From: Fimenecus sp052298855
GTDB taxonomy: Bacteria > Bacillota > Clostridia > Oscillospirales > Acutalibacteraceae
Direction: 5' to 3'
Assembly (NCBI GenBank): GCA_052298855.1
Contig: DAVZXP010000004.1
Location: 124,001 to 188,000, forward strand
DNA length: 64,000 bases
This document shows, piece by piece, positions 1 to 8,411 of this stretch (position 1 is its first letter; each line of letters opens with the position of its first letter). Below the pieces are notes generated by a model that did no database searches, was not told where the DNA came from, and worked only from the letters and a program-made list of their open reading frames with translations. The translations under genes were made by a program, and so were the position numbers.

Positions 1-557
1 TGCGGAAGAGAAATGCAAACAGCACCAGTTTCAGCTGTATCCGTAAGCACTCTCATTGCGTTTATCATAGCGGTCATAAGCTGCTCGGGACGTGCAATTC
101 TGTCCCAATATCTTGTAACTGCCTTATATGCGTCATTGGTGGTTGTGGCAAGTGAATTTACCTGCTCAAACTGCTGAAGAACGGGGTCGGGCTGACGGGT
201 CGAAAACGCATCTGCCGGTATGAGTAAAAGCGGAACATGGTTAACCGTTGCCGTTGCCGCCGCTGTAATCATATTTGCGGCACCCGGTCCTATTGATGAG
301 GAACAAGCGATAATTTTTCTGCGGTTATTCATCTTTGCGAAAGCGGTTGCGGCATGAGCCATTCCCTGCTCGTTCTTGCCTTGATAAACGGTGAGTCCGC
401 CTCTGTCGGAGTCAAGAGCCTCGCCAAGACCGCAAACTATACCGTGTCCGAATATCGTAAAAATTCCGTCAACAAACTTTGTTTCTTTTCCGTCAAATGA
501 AACATACTGATTGTCAAGAAATTTAACAAGTGCCTGTGCGGTAGTCATATATGCCAT
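1..557 (-). CDS. iolD: IolD, 3D-(3,5/4)-trihydroxycyclohexane-1,2-dione hydrolase (partial, N-terminal part)
   Basis: The first ~185 codons of a thiamine-diphosphate-dependent enzyme; the rest runs off the left edge. IolD hydrolyses the diketone ring of the inositol catabolic intermediate to 5-deoxy-glucuronate, the substrate of IolB encoded just upstream. The segment YQGKNEQGMAHAATAFAK carries the conserved Glu that activates the cofactor in this superfamily, and the following IACSSSIGPGAANM is a typical ThDP-enzyme Pyr-domain stretch. The ATG at 557 follows GGAGATTG; a second ATG at 548 is possible. It is the last visible gene of the iol operon, 12 bp after iolB. Confidence 0.9.
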   Translation of the reverse strand, partial: MAYMTTAQALVKFLDNQYVSFDGKETKFVDGIFTIFGHGIVCGLGEALDSDRGGLTVYQGKNEQGMAHAATAFAKMNNRRKIIACSSSIGPGAANMITAAATATVNHVPLLLIPADAFSTRQPDPVLQQFEQVNSLATTTNDAYKAVTRYWDRIARPEQLMTAMINAMRVLTDTAETGAVCISLP

Positions 558-569
558 AATTCAATCTCC

Positions 570-1340
570 TTATTTCTCGTCTAAAAGCCATTTGTGTTCA
601 GGTGCGTCGATTCTCGTCTTTTTCCACGGATCGCCGTCAAGATGTCTTATCATCCAAACATAGCACATTTTATATCCGGGTGCCGACACCTGCTGATGTG
701 TGTGCATAGGAGTTACGCAAAGGCAGCCTCTGTCGCCTACCTTATAGCAATCATCTCCGTTAAAGCCGACGCCGAAGCCCTGTGGCTTTTCAAATTCATA
801 ATAGTAAACCTCGGGTTGCGGATGATAATGCGGAGGATAACTCGTCCAACAGCCCGGTTTGTGGAAAACCTCACCCAAAACAAGATTGGAATACGGAGCA
901 TTTTCATAGTCGAACACCGTAAGCACCTGTCTGTCAGCCGTGCCGTCCCATTGGTCTGCGCCAAAGTGCTGAACGGTCATATCCTCGCCTTTATAATAAT
1001 GAACGCCGAAATCGTTTGAGTTATCAGTCTGCTCAATTACAAATCTTGACTCCTCGTTCGCCTTAACCATTACTGTATTGTTCCTTGCAAAATGAATTGC
1101 CGTCGCCTTGTCAAGAAACGGCGAACGCCTCTTTGCGTTTTCGGTTTTACCGTCAAAAACAAAATCGACATCGCCTGACATCAAAAGCAGAGCCGTTTCA
1201 TTTTCTGATTCACAGAAAGTCATTTCCTCGCCTGCTTTGAGAACTTTAACTCTGATATCCATCAGCATATCGGAGTTTTTGCCGTTTCTCTCGCAGAGGA
1301 TTTTTTCGTTGTTTTCGTTGAATTTAGGATTTTCGTACAT
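570..1340 (-). CDS. iolB: IolB, 5-deoxy-glucuronate isomerase
   Basis: 256 aa, full length for the family. IolB isomerises 5-deoxy-D-glucuronate to 2-deoxy-5-keto-D-gluconate in cytoplasmic myo-inositol degradation. It is a bicupin; the C-terminal cupin shows the metal-binding motif PPHYHPQPEVYYYEF followed by a downstream MHTHQQVSAPGY. It lies between the DUF218 gene and iolD, in line with pathway order (IolD product to IolB to IolC to IolJ). The start at 1340 follows a GAGGGTAACAC ribosome binding site. Confidence 0.93.
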   Translation of the reverse strand: MYENPKFNENNEKILCERNGKNSDMLMDIRVKVLKAGEEMTFCESENETALLLMSGDVDFVFDGKTENAKRRSPFLDKATAIHFARNNTVMVKANEESRFVIEQTDNSNDFGVHYYKGEDMTVQHFGADQWDGTADRQVLTVFDYENAPYSNLVLGEVFHKPGCWTSYPPHYHPQPEVYYYEFEKPQGFGVGFNGDDCYKVGDRGCLCVTPMHTHQQVSAPGYKMCYVWMIRHLDGDPWKKTRIDAPEHKWLLDEK

Positions 1341-1363
1341 TGTGTTACCCTCGTTCGTATAAA

Positions 1364-2053
1364 TTAAACTTTTATTTTATCATCCGTAAGCGAAGCACTT
1401 GCGGTTTTTATCGGTATTTCCTCGCCGAGATAGGTGGGCTCGGGCTCTGCTATACAATAAAAGAAATCTTTTACCCTTGCCGCCGCTTCTCTAATGTTAT
1501 TTGTAATGGGATATTTTAATTCTTCCCTGTCAAGTCCATATGCCTCAACACCGAGCTGTCTTGCAATATACACAGCCCTGTAAAGATGATATTTTTGCGT
1601 TACGACAAGCACCTTTTGAGCCTTGAAAACATCTCTTGCACGATACATAGACTCATAAGTTGAAAAACCTGCATGGTCCATAAACACACAATCAGCCGAA
1701 ACACCGTTTTCAACGAGATAATCCTTCATAGCGTTTACCTCGTCATAGCTTTTCGTGCCGTGATCGCCCGAAACAAGAAATTTGTCGCTGCACCCTTTAT
1801 TGTATGCTTCAAGTGAAAAATCAAGTCTTTCCTTTAGCATAGGCGACGGCTTGCCACTCCAAAGCCCTGCGCCAAGCACCAAAATACAATCATAGCTGTC
1901 CGCTTTCAATTCGTCCACGGTAACAAAATTCTTTTTAGAAAAAGAAATCATATATGCGTTAATGCCGATTACAGCTACTGCAAACAAAATACAAATACAT
2001 AAAAGCGTACCGATAACGCCTTTGAAAACCTTGCTTTTGAACAGCTTTTTCAT
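1364..2053 (-). CDS. DUF218 / SanA-like membrane-anchored protein
   Basis: 229 aa from the ATG at 2053, which follows GAAAGGATACCAA; longer readings upstream lack a binding site. An N-terminal basic patch and one hydrophobic segment (about residues 11-33) suggest a signal anchor. The body is a DUF218 domain: VLGAGLWSGKPSPMLKERL, then VSGDHGTKSYDEVNAMK and a TQKYHLYRA-like segment. DUF218 proteins (SanA, YdcF) are associated with envelope functions, and the biochemistry is poorly defined. It sits inside the iol operon, 40 bp after iolC, where it has no obvious role in the pathway. That may be a lineage-specific insertion. Confidence 0.8.
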   Translation of the reverse strand: MKKLFKSKVFKGVIGTLLCICILFAVAVIGINAYMISFSKKNFVTVDELKADSYDCILVLGAGLWSGKPSPMLKERLDFSLEAYNKGCSDKFLVSGDHGTKSYDEVNAMKDYLVENGVSADCVFMDHAGFSTYESMYRARDVFKAQKVLVVTQKYHLYRAVYIARQLGVEAYGLDREELKYPITNNIREAAARVKDFFYCIAEPEPTYLGEEIPIKTASASLTDDKIKV

Positions 2054-2093
2054 TTGGTATCCTTTCAGTAAATCAAAGAGGGAACGGAATGAT

Positions 2094-3110
2094 TTACACC
2101 CTTGCAATCATTTCGCCGTATTCTTCTTTTTCTTTCTTGATAAATTCCTTAACCGCTTCGACAGAGGGCATATCCTGTGAGCAAGCGTGAGAAGCAACAA
2201 GCATAGCCGCCGAAGCCGAGCCGAATTCGAGAGCATCGATTATTTCGTAGCCCTCAAAAAGGCCGTAAAGGAATGCCGAAGCGTAACCGTCTCCGCCGCC
2301 GAAGGATTTAAGAAGCTTAACGGGGAAAGGCTTAATATTATAGCTCTCTCCGTCATTTGTATAAGCTGTTGAGCCCTCCTTGCCGTGCTTGATTACCACG
2401 ATTTTAGCATTTTGCGAATGCCAATATTTAGCGGTTTCCTCGTCTGTCATACCCTGCTTTATAAGCTTTTCGGTAAGGTCATATTCTTCACGAGAGCCGA
2501 GAATAATATCAGCCTCACGAGCAACGGCGGAGTAATAGATTGAAATTTCGTCATCATTTTTCCAATTATATGCACGGTAGTCAATATCAAAAATAATCGG
2601 AACACCATTTCTCTTTGCAAGCATAACAGCCTTGAGTGCCGCCTCTCTTGACGGACTTTCGCAAAGTGCTGTACCCGAAATCAAAATAGCCTTGCCCTGT
2701 TTTATATATTCCTCGTCAATATCCGATACTTCCAATTTCAAATCAGCCGCTTCGTTACGGTACATAACGATTGAGCTTTCCGTTTCGGATTTAATTTCGG
2801 TAAATGTAAGGCCGATTTTCTCGCCGTTTTCACATCTCTTAACTCTTGAGGTGTCAATACCCTCTTTCTCAAAGAAATCTGTTACAAATGTGCCGAGCTG
2901 GTCGTCGGAAACACGGGCAAAAAATCCGCATTTTTTACCGAGTCTTGCAAGTCCAACAGCAATATTTGCAGGCGAGCCGCCGAGATATCTCTTAAAGGTC
3001 GTGCTTTCGTTAAGCGGACAGTAATAATCGACGGGATTCAAGTCAACCGCAATTCTGCCCAAAAGAATAAGGTCGTATTTTTTTGAAGAGTCGAATTCTA
3101 TGTATTTCAT
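2094..3110 (-). CDS. iolC: IolC, 5-dehydro-2-deoxygluconokinase
   Basis: 338-aa PfkB-family sugar kinase that phosphorylates 2-deoxy-5-keto-D-gluconate to its 6-phosphate, the aldolase substrate. The N-terminal substrate motif GGSPANIAVGLARLG lies at residues 44-58. The C-terminal ATP/anion-hole motif SFGGGDGYASAF lies around 269-280, with Asp274 as the expected catalytic base. The usual GAGD is GGGD here. The start follows AAGGAGAT. It is 14 bp downstream of iolJ and cotranscribed. Alone a PfkB kinase would be ambiguous; the iolB/iolD neighbours settle the assignment. Confidence 0.92.
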   Translation of the reverse strand: MKYIEFDSSKKYDLILLGRIAVDLNPVDYYCPLNESTTFKRYLGGSPANIAVGLARLGKKCGFFARVSDDQLGTFVTDFFEKEGIDTSRVKRCENGEKIGLTFTEIKSETESSIVMYRNEAADLKLEVSDIDEEYIKQGKAILISGTALCESPSREAALKAVMLAKRNGVPIIFDIDYRAYNWKNDDEISIYYSAVAREADIILGSREEYDLTEKLIKQGMTDEETAKYWHSQNAKIVVIKHGKEGSTAYTNDGESYNIKPFPVKLLKSFGGGDGYASAFLYGLFEGYEIIDALEFGSASAAMLVASHACSQDMPSVEAVKEFIKKEKEEYGEMIARV

Positions 3111-3124
3111 AATTATCTCCTTAA

Positions 3125-3961
3125 TTATTCCATATTGAAAACTTTAATATGTCTTTTAACGTTTTGGTAAACTCCCTCGACCTCACAGGCAGAGAGCTCA
3201 AAGTAATTGGCTTTTTCCTTGTTGTCACAATAAGCCTTTGCGTAAGCCGCCAAATTATCAAAGGAAGCGGTTGCGATATTTATCTTGCGAACGCCGAGTG
3301 AAATTGCCCTTTGGAACTGTTCGTCGCTTATGCCTGTACCGCCGTGAAGAACAAGCGGTGTGTTGACCTTTTTATGTATTTCCTCAAGCACGTCAAATCG
3401 AAGCTCGGGAAGAACGGGATAATTTCCGTGTGCGTTTCCGATTGCCACCGCAAGAGCGTCAACTCCGGTTTCATCACAAAAGCGTTTAGCGTCATCGGGG
3501 TTTGTGCAGAGAATTTCGTGGCTCTTGCCCTCGCCCTCGTTTCCGCCGACAACACCCAATTCAGCTTCAACGGTTGCACCGTATTCCTTCGCTGTCTCAA
3601 CTACGCCTTTTACCGTTTTAATATTCTCCTCAAGCGGTAAAAGTGAGCCGTCAAGCATTACCGATGTAAAGCCGATATCAAGAGCCTGCTCAACCGTTTC
3701 AACGTTTAATCCGTGGTCAAGATGCACTGCAATATCAACATCGGCATTTTCGGCGGCCGCAAGCATCATCGGTCCCATCAATTCCAAAGGCGAGCTTTTA
3801 AGCCTTACCTCTGCTATCTGCAAAATAATGGGGGTTTCAAGTTCCTCCGCCGCCTTGACGGCACCCATAACCATTTCCATATTTCCAACTGAAAAAGCAC
3901 CGACGGCAACGCTTTTCTTTTCGGCTTTTTCAAGCAATTTTTTCATCGGGACAAGTGCCAA
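3125..3961 (-). CDS. iolJ: Class II fructose-bisphosphate-type aldolase, probably IolJ
   Basis: 278 aa. Zn-dependent class II aldolase; in this operon it should cleave 2-deoxy-5-keto-gluconate 6-phosphate to dihydroxyacetone phosphate and malonic semialdehyde. Visible motifs are HLDHG near residues 80-84 (catalytic Asp, zinc His), VMLDGS near 101, AIGNAHGNYP and LHGGTGISDEQ. The chosen start is TTG at 3961 after AAAGGTG; an internal ATG at 3946 is an alternative. It is the first gene after the operon promoter at 4021-4049. Substrate specificity is inferred from context, since sequence alone also fits FbaA or GatY-type enzymes. Confidence 0.85.
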   Translation of the reverse strand: MALVPMKKLLEKAEKKSVAVGAFSVGNMEMVMGAVKAAEELETPIILQIAEVRLKSSPLELMGPMMLAAAENADVDIAVHLDHGLNVETVEQALDIGFTSVMLDGSLLPLEENIKTVKGVVETAKEYGATVEAELGVVGGNEGEGKSHEILCTNPDDAKRFCDETGVDALAVAIGNAHGNYPVLPELRFDVLEEIHKKVNTPLVLHGGTGISDEQFQRAISLGVRKINIATASFDNLAAYAKAYCDNKEKANYFELSACEVEGVYQNVKRHIKVFNME

Positions 3962-3991
3962 TTACAACACACACCTTTCTGCTTTTAAGAC

Positions 3992-4004
3992 CTGTAATTT
4001 ACAG
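3992..4004. promoter_or_regulatory. Palindromic operator candidate of the iol operon
   Basis: CTGTAATTTACAG is a perfect 13-bp palindrome located just downstream of the predicted -10 element and ~30 bp before the aldolase start, a position where a repressor would block transcription. No iolR gene is visible in the window, so the cognate regulator is unknown. Confidence 0.5.
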
Positions 4005-4020
4005 TAAGTCATATATGGAT

Positions 4021-4049
4021 AATATACCACTAAAGCAGCTGTTTTTCAA
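4021..4049 (-). promoter_or_regulatory. Promoter of the iol operon
   Basis: On the minus strand TTGAAA (4044-4049), a 17-nt spacer and TATATT (4021-4026) form a good housekeeping-sigma promoter about 60 bp upstream of the aldolase start. Confidence 0.65.
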
Positions 4050-4151
4050 TGTATTTTTAATAAAAAATTGTGCAATAATCGCAAAAAAATCAGCTGCAAA
4101 AGGTCTGACCGAAAAAAAGACAATCCGCAACTGAAATATTTTTGTTTAATA

Positions 4152-4595
4152 TCAATACAGCTTAAAAATATAGCATATAATTCCATACAAAAAGGCTGCC
4201 GACGTGCCGTAAACAATTACAGGTCCGGCTATCGAAAACAGCTTTGCTCCCGTCCCGAGAATTTTACCCTCGCTTCGAAATTCCATTGCAGGCGAAACTA
4301 TGGAATTTGCAAAGCCCGTTATCGGAACTATCGTGCCTGCTCCTGCGTGCTTTGCGATTTTGTCAAACACGCCGATACCCGTCAAAATTGCTGTCAATAC
4401 TATGAGCACAACCGAAGTCAGGGTTTTTGTTTCCTGCTCGTTAAAGCCCGATTTTTGGAACAAGTACATCAGCACTTGACCGATGAAGCAGATAAATCCG
4501 CCTATAAAAAAAGCTTTCAGACAATTTGTAAGCTTCGGAGATTTAGGCGAAGCTTTTTTCGCCATATCGGAGTATTCTTTTCCTGTTGTTGACAT
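4152..4595 (-). CDS. spoVAC: SpoVAC, stage V sporulation protein AC
   Basis: 147-aa membrane protein from the ATG at 4595, which follows AGAGGTGATT. SpoVA proteins form the channel that moves dipicolinic acid into the forespore. The sequence has the SpoVAC hallmark order: polar N-terminus with KSPKLTNCLKAFFIGGFIC, a membrane segment, the conserved loop HAGAGTIVPITGFANS and a terminal pair of hydrophobic segments. spoVAC is usually followed by spoVAD and spoVAE, but here it is alone, between the iol operon and an ABC ATPase. The partners must be elsewhere or missing. No clear SigG promoter was recognised. Confidence 0.88.
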   Translation of the reverse strand: MSTTGKEYSDMAKKASPKSPKLTNCLKAFFIGGFICFIGQVLMYLFQKSGFNEQETKTLTSVVLIVLTAILTGIGVFDKIAKHAGAGTIVPITGFANSIVSPAMEFRSEGKILGTGAKLFSIAGPVIVYGTSAAFLYGIICYIFKLY

Positions 4596-4709
4596 AACAA
4601 TCACCTCTTTTTGTATTTTTACCGTTAAAGACTTAAAAATTCATAAATTATTTATTGATTTATATGAGGATTTACTATAAAATTTATATTGTTAGGCGGT
4701 GTTTATGAA

Positions 4710-5393
4710 ATGAGTTTAATCGAGGTAAAAGACATTTACAAAATTTACAATCCGGGAGAAAACGAGGTCAGAGCACTCGACGGCATAAACCTCACTATTG
4801 AAAGAGGTGAGTTTGTTGCAATCGTCGGTCAATCCGGCTCGGGTAAATCAACGCTTATGAATATGCTCGGACTTTTGGACGTTCCGACAAGCGGCGAATA
4901 CTATCTTGACGGCGAAAACGTTTCTCATATGACAGATGACCAGCTCTCCGAAATACGCAATAAGCAAATCGGCTTTATTTTTCAGGGCTTCAACCTCATT
5001 TCAAGCCTTACCGCACAGGCAAACGTTGAGCTTCCGCTTGTATACAGAGGTATGCGACCCGACGAACGTCACAAGCTCTCTACGGAGGCACTCGAAAAAG
5101 TCGGACTTGCACACAGAATAAATCATCTTCCGAAGCAGATGTCGGGCGGTCAGCAGCAAAGAGTTGCGATTGCAAGGGCAGTTGCCGCACGCCCGCCGAT
5201 TATCCTTGCCGACGAGCCGACGGGTAACCTTGACAGCCGTTCGGGCGAGGATGTTATGAAAATTCTCAAGGGCTTGCACGAAGAGGGCAGAACAATAATT
5301 CTTATCACGCACGACAACGGAATAGCAGATCAAGCAAAGCGTGTTATCAGAATACAGGACGGTCAAATCGTCGACGACTATATTAACAAATAA
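4710..5393 (+). CDS. ABC transporter ATP-binding protein (MacB/LolD type)
   Basis: 227 aa from ATG 4710. It has Walker A GQSGSGKST, Q-loop FIFQGFNL, signature MSGGQQQRVAIARA, Walker B IILADEPTGNLDS and the H-loop LITHD. This is the MacB/LolD/FtsE-like class that energises MacB-type permeases (peptide or antibiotic export, lipoprotein release). No permease lies next to it, so the partner is unknown. A TTG at 4689 would add seven residues but has no better binding site. The next gene is ireB after its own promoter. Confidence 0.85.
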   Translation: MSLIEVKDIYKIYNPGENEVRALDGINLTIERGEFVAIVGQSGSGKSTLMNMLGLLDVPTSGEYYLDGENVSHMTDDQLSEIRNKQIGFIFQGFNLISSLTAQANVELPLVYRGMRPDERHKLSTEALEKVGLAHRINHLPKQMSGGQQQRVAIARAVAARPPIILADEPTGNLDSRSGEDVMKILKGLHEEGRTIILITHDNGIADQAKRVIRIQDGQIVDDYINK

Positions 5394-5408
5394 AAATTCA
5401 AGTAGCTA

Positions 5409-5437
5409 TTGTAATTTCTATTTAATTGGTATATAAT
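5409..5437 (+). promoter_or_regulatory. Promoter for ireB
   Basis: TTGTAA (5409-5414), 17-nt spacer, TATAAT (5432-5437), about 35 bp upstream of the ireB ribosome binding site. Confidence 0.6.
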
Positions 5438-5473
5438 AGCAAATGTATATTGATTTTCTTAGGAGGTGGCAAA

Positions 5474-5737
5474 ATGTTAGATCCGAACAAGACCATAAAA
5501 TTTTCCATTAAAGATGAGTGTGATGAGCAGATGCGTCAGACCCTGCTTACAGTTTACACCGCTTTGCAGGAAAAGGGCTACAATCCCATAAGCCAGATTG
5601 TCGGATATATACTTTCAGAGGACCCGACGTACATTACCACTCATAATAACGCACGCAGCCTTATACGCCGCCTTGACAGAGATGAACTTTTGCAAACTCT
5701 CGTTAAAGAATATCTCAAATCAAGTTCCGAAAAGTAA
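5474..5737 (+). CDS. ireB: IreB family regulatory protein (UPF0297)
   Basis: 87 aa from the ATG at 5474 after AGGAGGTGG. The protein matches the UPF0297 family from end to end (KTIKFSIKDECDEQMRQTL, EKGYNPISQIVGYILSEDP, TYITTHNNARSLIRRLDRD). IreB is a phosphoprotein target of the IreK/PASTA kinase in enterococci, where it modulates cephalosporin resistance; the two Thr in YITTHN correspond to the modified region. In many Firmicutes ireB precedes ruvX (yqgF), but here a small uncharacterised gene follows. Confidence 0.92.
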   Translation: MLDPNKTIKFSIKDECDEQMRQTLLTVYTALQEKGYNPISQIVGYILSEDPTYITTHNNARSLIRRLDRDELLQTLVKEYLKSSSEK

Positions 5738-5750
5738 TTGAGGTGTAAAA

Positions 5751-6050
5751 ATGGCTGAAAAGAAAAATGATTTTTTGACTTATAAGGGCAAGCCCCTTGT
5801 AAGAAACGGAAATACCATTTACTATGGCGATATGAACGACGATTTCGTTATTATGATGCGTATTTTGAGTTCAAAGGAGTTCGGTGATACCGATCTCGCT
5901 TCAAAGGTATCCGTTCAGCTTGTCAATACAGACCCGAATGTCAGCATTAAAGAAAAAATCGTTAAAACAAGCGAAAAAAAAGGTCTTTATGCGGCAATGG
6001 ATATTGCAGACATCTGGTTGACAAGAGCGTTAAATCCAAAAGATGAGTAA
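5751..6050 (+). CDS. Small acidic protein of unknown function, downstream of ireB
   Basis: 99 aa, starting 13 bp after ireB with a GAGGTGT binding site, so probably cotranslated with it. No signal peptide or membrane segment. Visible features: an N-terminal region DFLTYKGKPLVRNGNTIYYG that looks like short beta strands, then a predicted helical C-terminal half ending ALNPKDE. I do not recognise a family. Tight linkage to ireB suggests a role in the same cytoplasmic process. A terminator follows directly. Confidence 0.75.
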   Translation: MAEKKNDFLTYKGKPLVRNGNTIYYGDMNDDFVIMMRILSSKEFGDTDLASKVSVQLVNTDPNVSIKEKIVKTSEKKGLYAAMDIADIWLTRALNPKDE

Positions 6051-6060
6051 TTAAAAGTAA

Positions 6061-6096
6061 AAAATCGCTAACCGATTGGGTTAGCGATTTTTTCTG
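6061..6096 (+). terminator. Rho-independent terminator
   Basis: AATCGCTAACC, loop, GGGTTAGCGATT followed by a T run, directly after the ireB pair. The A run on the left side may let it also serve the convergent symporter gene. Confidence 0.85.
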
Positions 6097-6103
6097 TCCT
6101 TTT

Positions 6104-7456
6104 TTATTCAATTTCTGCTTTCGGGTCATCTCCGAGACGATAAAGGAAGTGCATACTTAAAAGGCAGATAATCGAACCGATAAACGGAATAGCTCCTGTC
6201 ATTACATATATCTTTTCCGCAACGCCCGAAGCCTGTTCCAAAGCACCGAGAGTTTGGTCATAACCCGTAAATCCGAGTGCCAAAGAAATCAAAGACGCAC
6301 CAAGTCCCTGTGCTACTTTTCTGAACAGCGAATAAGTTGCGTAAATCGAGCTTTCCTCTCTCCTGCCCGTTTTCATTTCCTGATAATCTATGCAGTCCGC
6401 AACAAGCGCCCAAGTAAGAACAAGATAGAATGCCGAACCAAACATTGCAATTCCGATAAACACAATCCAAATATAAGGGTTTTCAAAGCGTACAAAGGTA
6501 GCAATACCGCTTGCGATTGCCGAAATCAAGAAAGGATATGTGCAAAGTTGTTTCTTTGTAAATTTCTTTGAAAGAGGCTTTACCGCAACTATACCCAAAA
6601 CCGTCGGTAAGCCTGCGATTATTGTAGCTATCGGAATTATGCTTGTATTCTTAAAGTAGCACATAAAAATGTACTGCATTGAAGTCGTGACAGTCATCAT
6701 CAATGCAAGATATGACATTGACGAGATTGTGACACCGAGCATATTCTTATTCTTAAGGAATGAGGCAAATGTTTTGAAATAGTTGAATTTCTGTGACTTG
6801 TCAACTACTGCGGGAGCAAGTCTTTCCGTTGTCAGCTTGCGAAGAAGAATAAATGAAATAAAGCCGATAACACCCATCACAGCAACTATTATAAAGAACA
6901 GATTACCTCTCGGGTTTTTATTTTTATCATAGACAATAGCAGGAAGCAAAACCATAACAGGAATCTGTGCAAACATTGCGCCGACGCTTCTTACAGTCGA
7001 AAGAGCGCTTCTCTCCTCGGGAACATTCGTGATTACCGACTGCATTGAACCGTAAGGCACGTTTACACTTGTATATGAAATACTCCATATGCAGTAAAGA
7101 CCGAAGCACATTGCAATTTTAACGCCGTACGGAAGTGACGGAGCGTAAATGAAAAGCAATACGCTTGAAATAAGAAGCGGTAAGCTCGCCCATTTTATCC
7201 AAGTCTTAAACTTACCCTCTTTACCGGGTTTTGCGGAGTCGCACAGTCCGCCGATAATCGGGTCGTTGATAGCGTCAAAAATCTTTGCAAGTAAAATGAT
7301 AATTGCAAAGTGTTCGGGCTTTATACCCATACAAGTAACGTAGAAAATCATAAGATAGTTGTTAATAAAAGCAAAGCTCATATTACAACCGAAGTCGCCG
7401 AGAGCGTAGCCGACTTTATCACGCACACCAAAAGGCTTTATTTGTTTATCCTGCAC
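6104..7456 (-). CDS. GPH family (MelB-like) sugar:cation symporter
   Basis: 450 aa from the GTG at 7456, preceded by AGGGTGAT; an upstream TTG at 7477 is less convincing. About 12 hydrophobic segments. Family features are DKVGYALGDFGCN at the N-terminus, the conserved FDAINDPIIGGLCD after TM2 (cation/sugar-binding Asp residues of MelB) and VPYGSMQSVITN. Likely imports a glycoside or oligosaccharide with Na+ or H+; the substrate is not deducible. No glycosidase is adjacent. It is transcribed alone, convergent to ireB. Confidence 0.85.
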   Translation of the reverse strand: MQDKQIKPFGVRDKVGYALGDFGCNMSFAFINNYLMIFYVTCMGIKPEHFAIIILLAKIFDAINDPIIGGLCDSAKPGKEGKFKTWIKWASLPLLISSVLLFIYAPSLPYGVKIAMCFGLYCIWSISYTSVNVPYGSMQSVITNVPEERSALSTVRSVGAMFAQIPVMVLLPAIVYDKNKNPRGNLFFIIVAVMGVIGFISFILLRKLTTERLAPAVVDKSQKFNYFKTFASFLKNKNMLGVTISSMSYLALMMTVTTSMQYIFMCYFKNTSIIPIATIIAGLPTVLGIVAVKPLSKKFTKKQLCTYPFLISAIASGIATFVRFENPYIWIVFIGIAMFGSAFYLVLTWALVADCIDYQEMKTGRREESSIYATYSLFRKVAQGLGASLISLALGFTGYDQTLGALEQASGVAEKIYVMTGAIPFIGSIICLLSMHFLYRLGDDPKAEIE

Positions 7457-7580
7457 CTTAATCACCCTCAATTTCAAAATATATAATTATTATATACGAT
7501 TATCATCCAAATTATCAATTCGCAAAGTCAACATATTTGGATATAATTATACAGTTAAAATCACAAGAGAAAATTAAGCA

Positions 7581-7614
7581 AAAGAAAAAGCACTCACACA
7601 TCAAGTGCGAGTGC
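7581..7614 (-). terminator. Terminator of the first cohesin-protein gene
   Basis: GCACTCGCAC / GTGTGAGTGC stem (7590-7614) followed on the minus strand by a T-rich run (7581-7589). Confidence 0.75.
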
Positions 7615-7637
7615 CGAATATCAGAAATATAAATTCC

Positions 7638-8258
7638 TTAGTCTTCGTTCTTTTTCTTCATTGTAACTGCAACCGCTGCTGCGCAAACTGCAACTGCTGC
7701 TGCTGTTGAAACATAAAGCTTACCGCCTGTTTTCTTAATATCAACCGAATTCTTGTTGCTGTTGGGTTTAGTTTCGGGAGCTGTTGTCTCGGGAGCCTTT
7801 GTGCCCTTATCGGTTACGTTGATAGCAAGCTCGTCGCCGTTAACTGTAACAGCTGCATCTGCACCATCAATAGCATCTGTTGCAGAAGCTTTGAAAACGC
7901 CGTCCTTCTTGAGAACCTTAAACTTAGCTGTGAAAACCACGCCTGCGTCCTTAGCTTCGCTTGCAACGCTTGCTACTGTGATTTTGCCGTCAACAGTATC
8001 GTTGATTTCAGTCATGAAAAGATCGGTAGCCTCAGCCGAGCCTGCTACATACTTGTAGTTTTTAGTGTTGTATTCAAGAACACCCTTGAAGCCCGAAAGA
8101 CCGCTGCTTACTTTGAAAGAAACTGTAATTACATCGCCTACTGCTGCTGTATCTGCAGATGACTCAATGTCAACCTTGTATGCGTCAGCTGCGAAAGCCG
8201 GAACGCAAGCAACAGCAATAAGAAGAAGTGCTACGAGAACTGAAAGAACTTTTTTCAT
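7638..8258 (-). CDS. Secreted, membrane-anchored cohesin-domain protein
   Basis: 206 aa. An N-terminal signal peptide (MKKVLSVLVALLLIAVACVPAFA) is followed by one cohesin-type beta-sandwich (about residues 27-145): VGDVITVSFKVSSGLSGFKG, LEYNTKNYKYVAG and VVFTAKFKVLKK. A short Thr/Pro-rich linker (APETTAPETKPN) leads to a C-terminal membrane helix with a basic tail (MKKKNED), so the domain should face outwards. No LPXTG motif is seen. Cohesins bind dockerins in cellulosomes, but no dockerin protein occurs in the window, so the ligand is open. Confidence 0.82.
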   Translation of the reverse strand: MKKVLSVLVALLLIAVACVPAFAADAYKVDIESSADTAAVGDVITVSFKVSSGLSGFKGVLEYNTKNYKYVAGSAEATDLFMTEINDTVDGKITVASVASEAKDAGVVFTAKFKVLKKDGVFKASATDAIDGADAAVTVNGDELAINVTDKGTKAPETTAPETKPNSNKNSVDIKKTGGKLYVSTAAAVAVCAAAVAVTMKKKNED

Positions 8259-8411
8259 ATCTTTTTACCGCCTTTTAATAATTTTCGCATAATGCGAGTC
8301 GATATTATGATAGAAAAGCACATAAAGCCTTTACTATATGACTAATGATACTATAATTCGGTTGAATTGTCAACAGAATTTTATTTATCTTTGCTAACAA
8401 TTTTGTATGTT

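Noticed and set aside
3504..4007. 167-codon plus-strand frame opposite the iolJ gene
   Set aside because: Antisense shadow of the aldolase; composition rich in Ser/Thr as expected for a shadow frame, no binding site.
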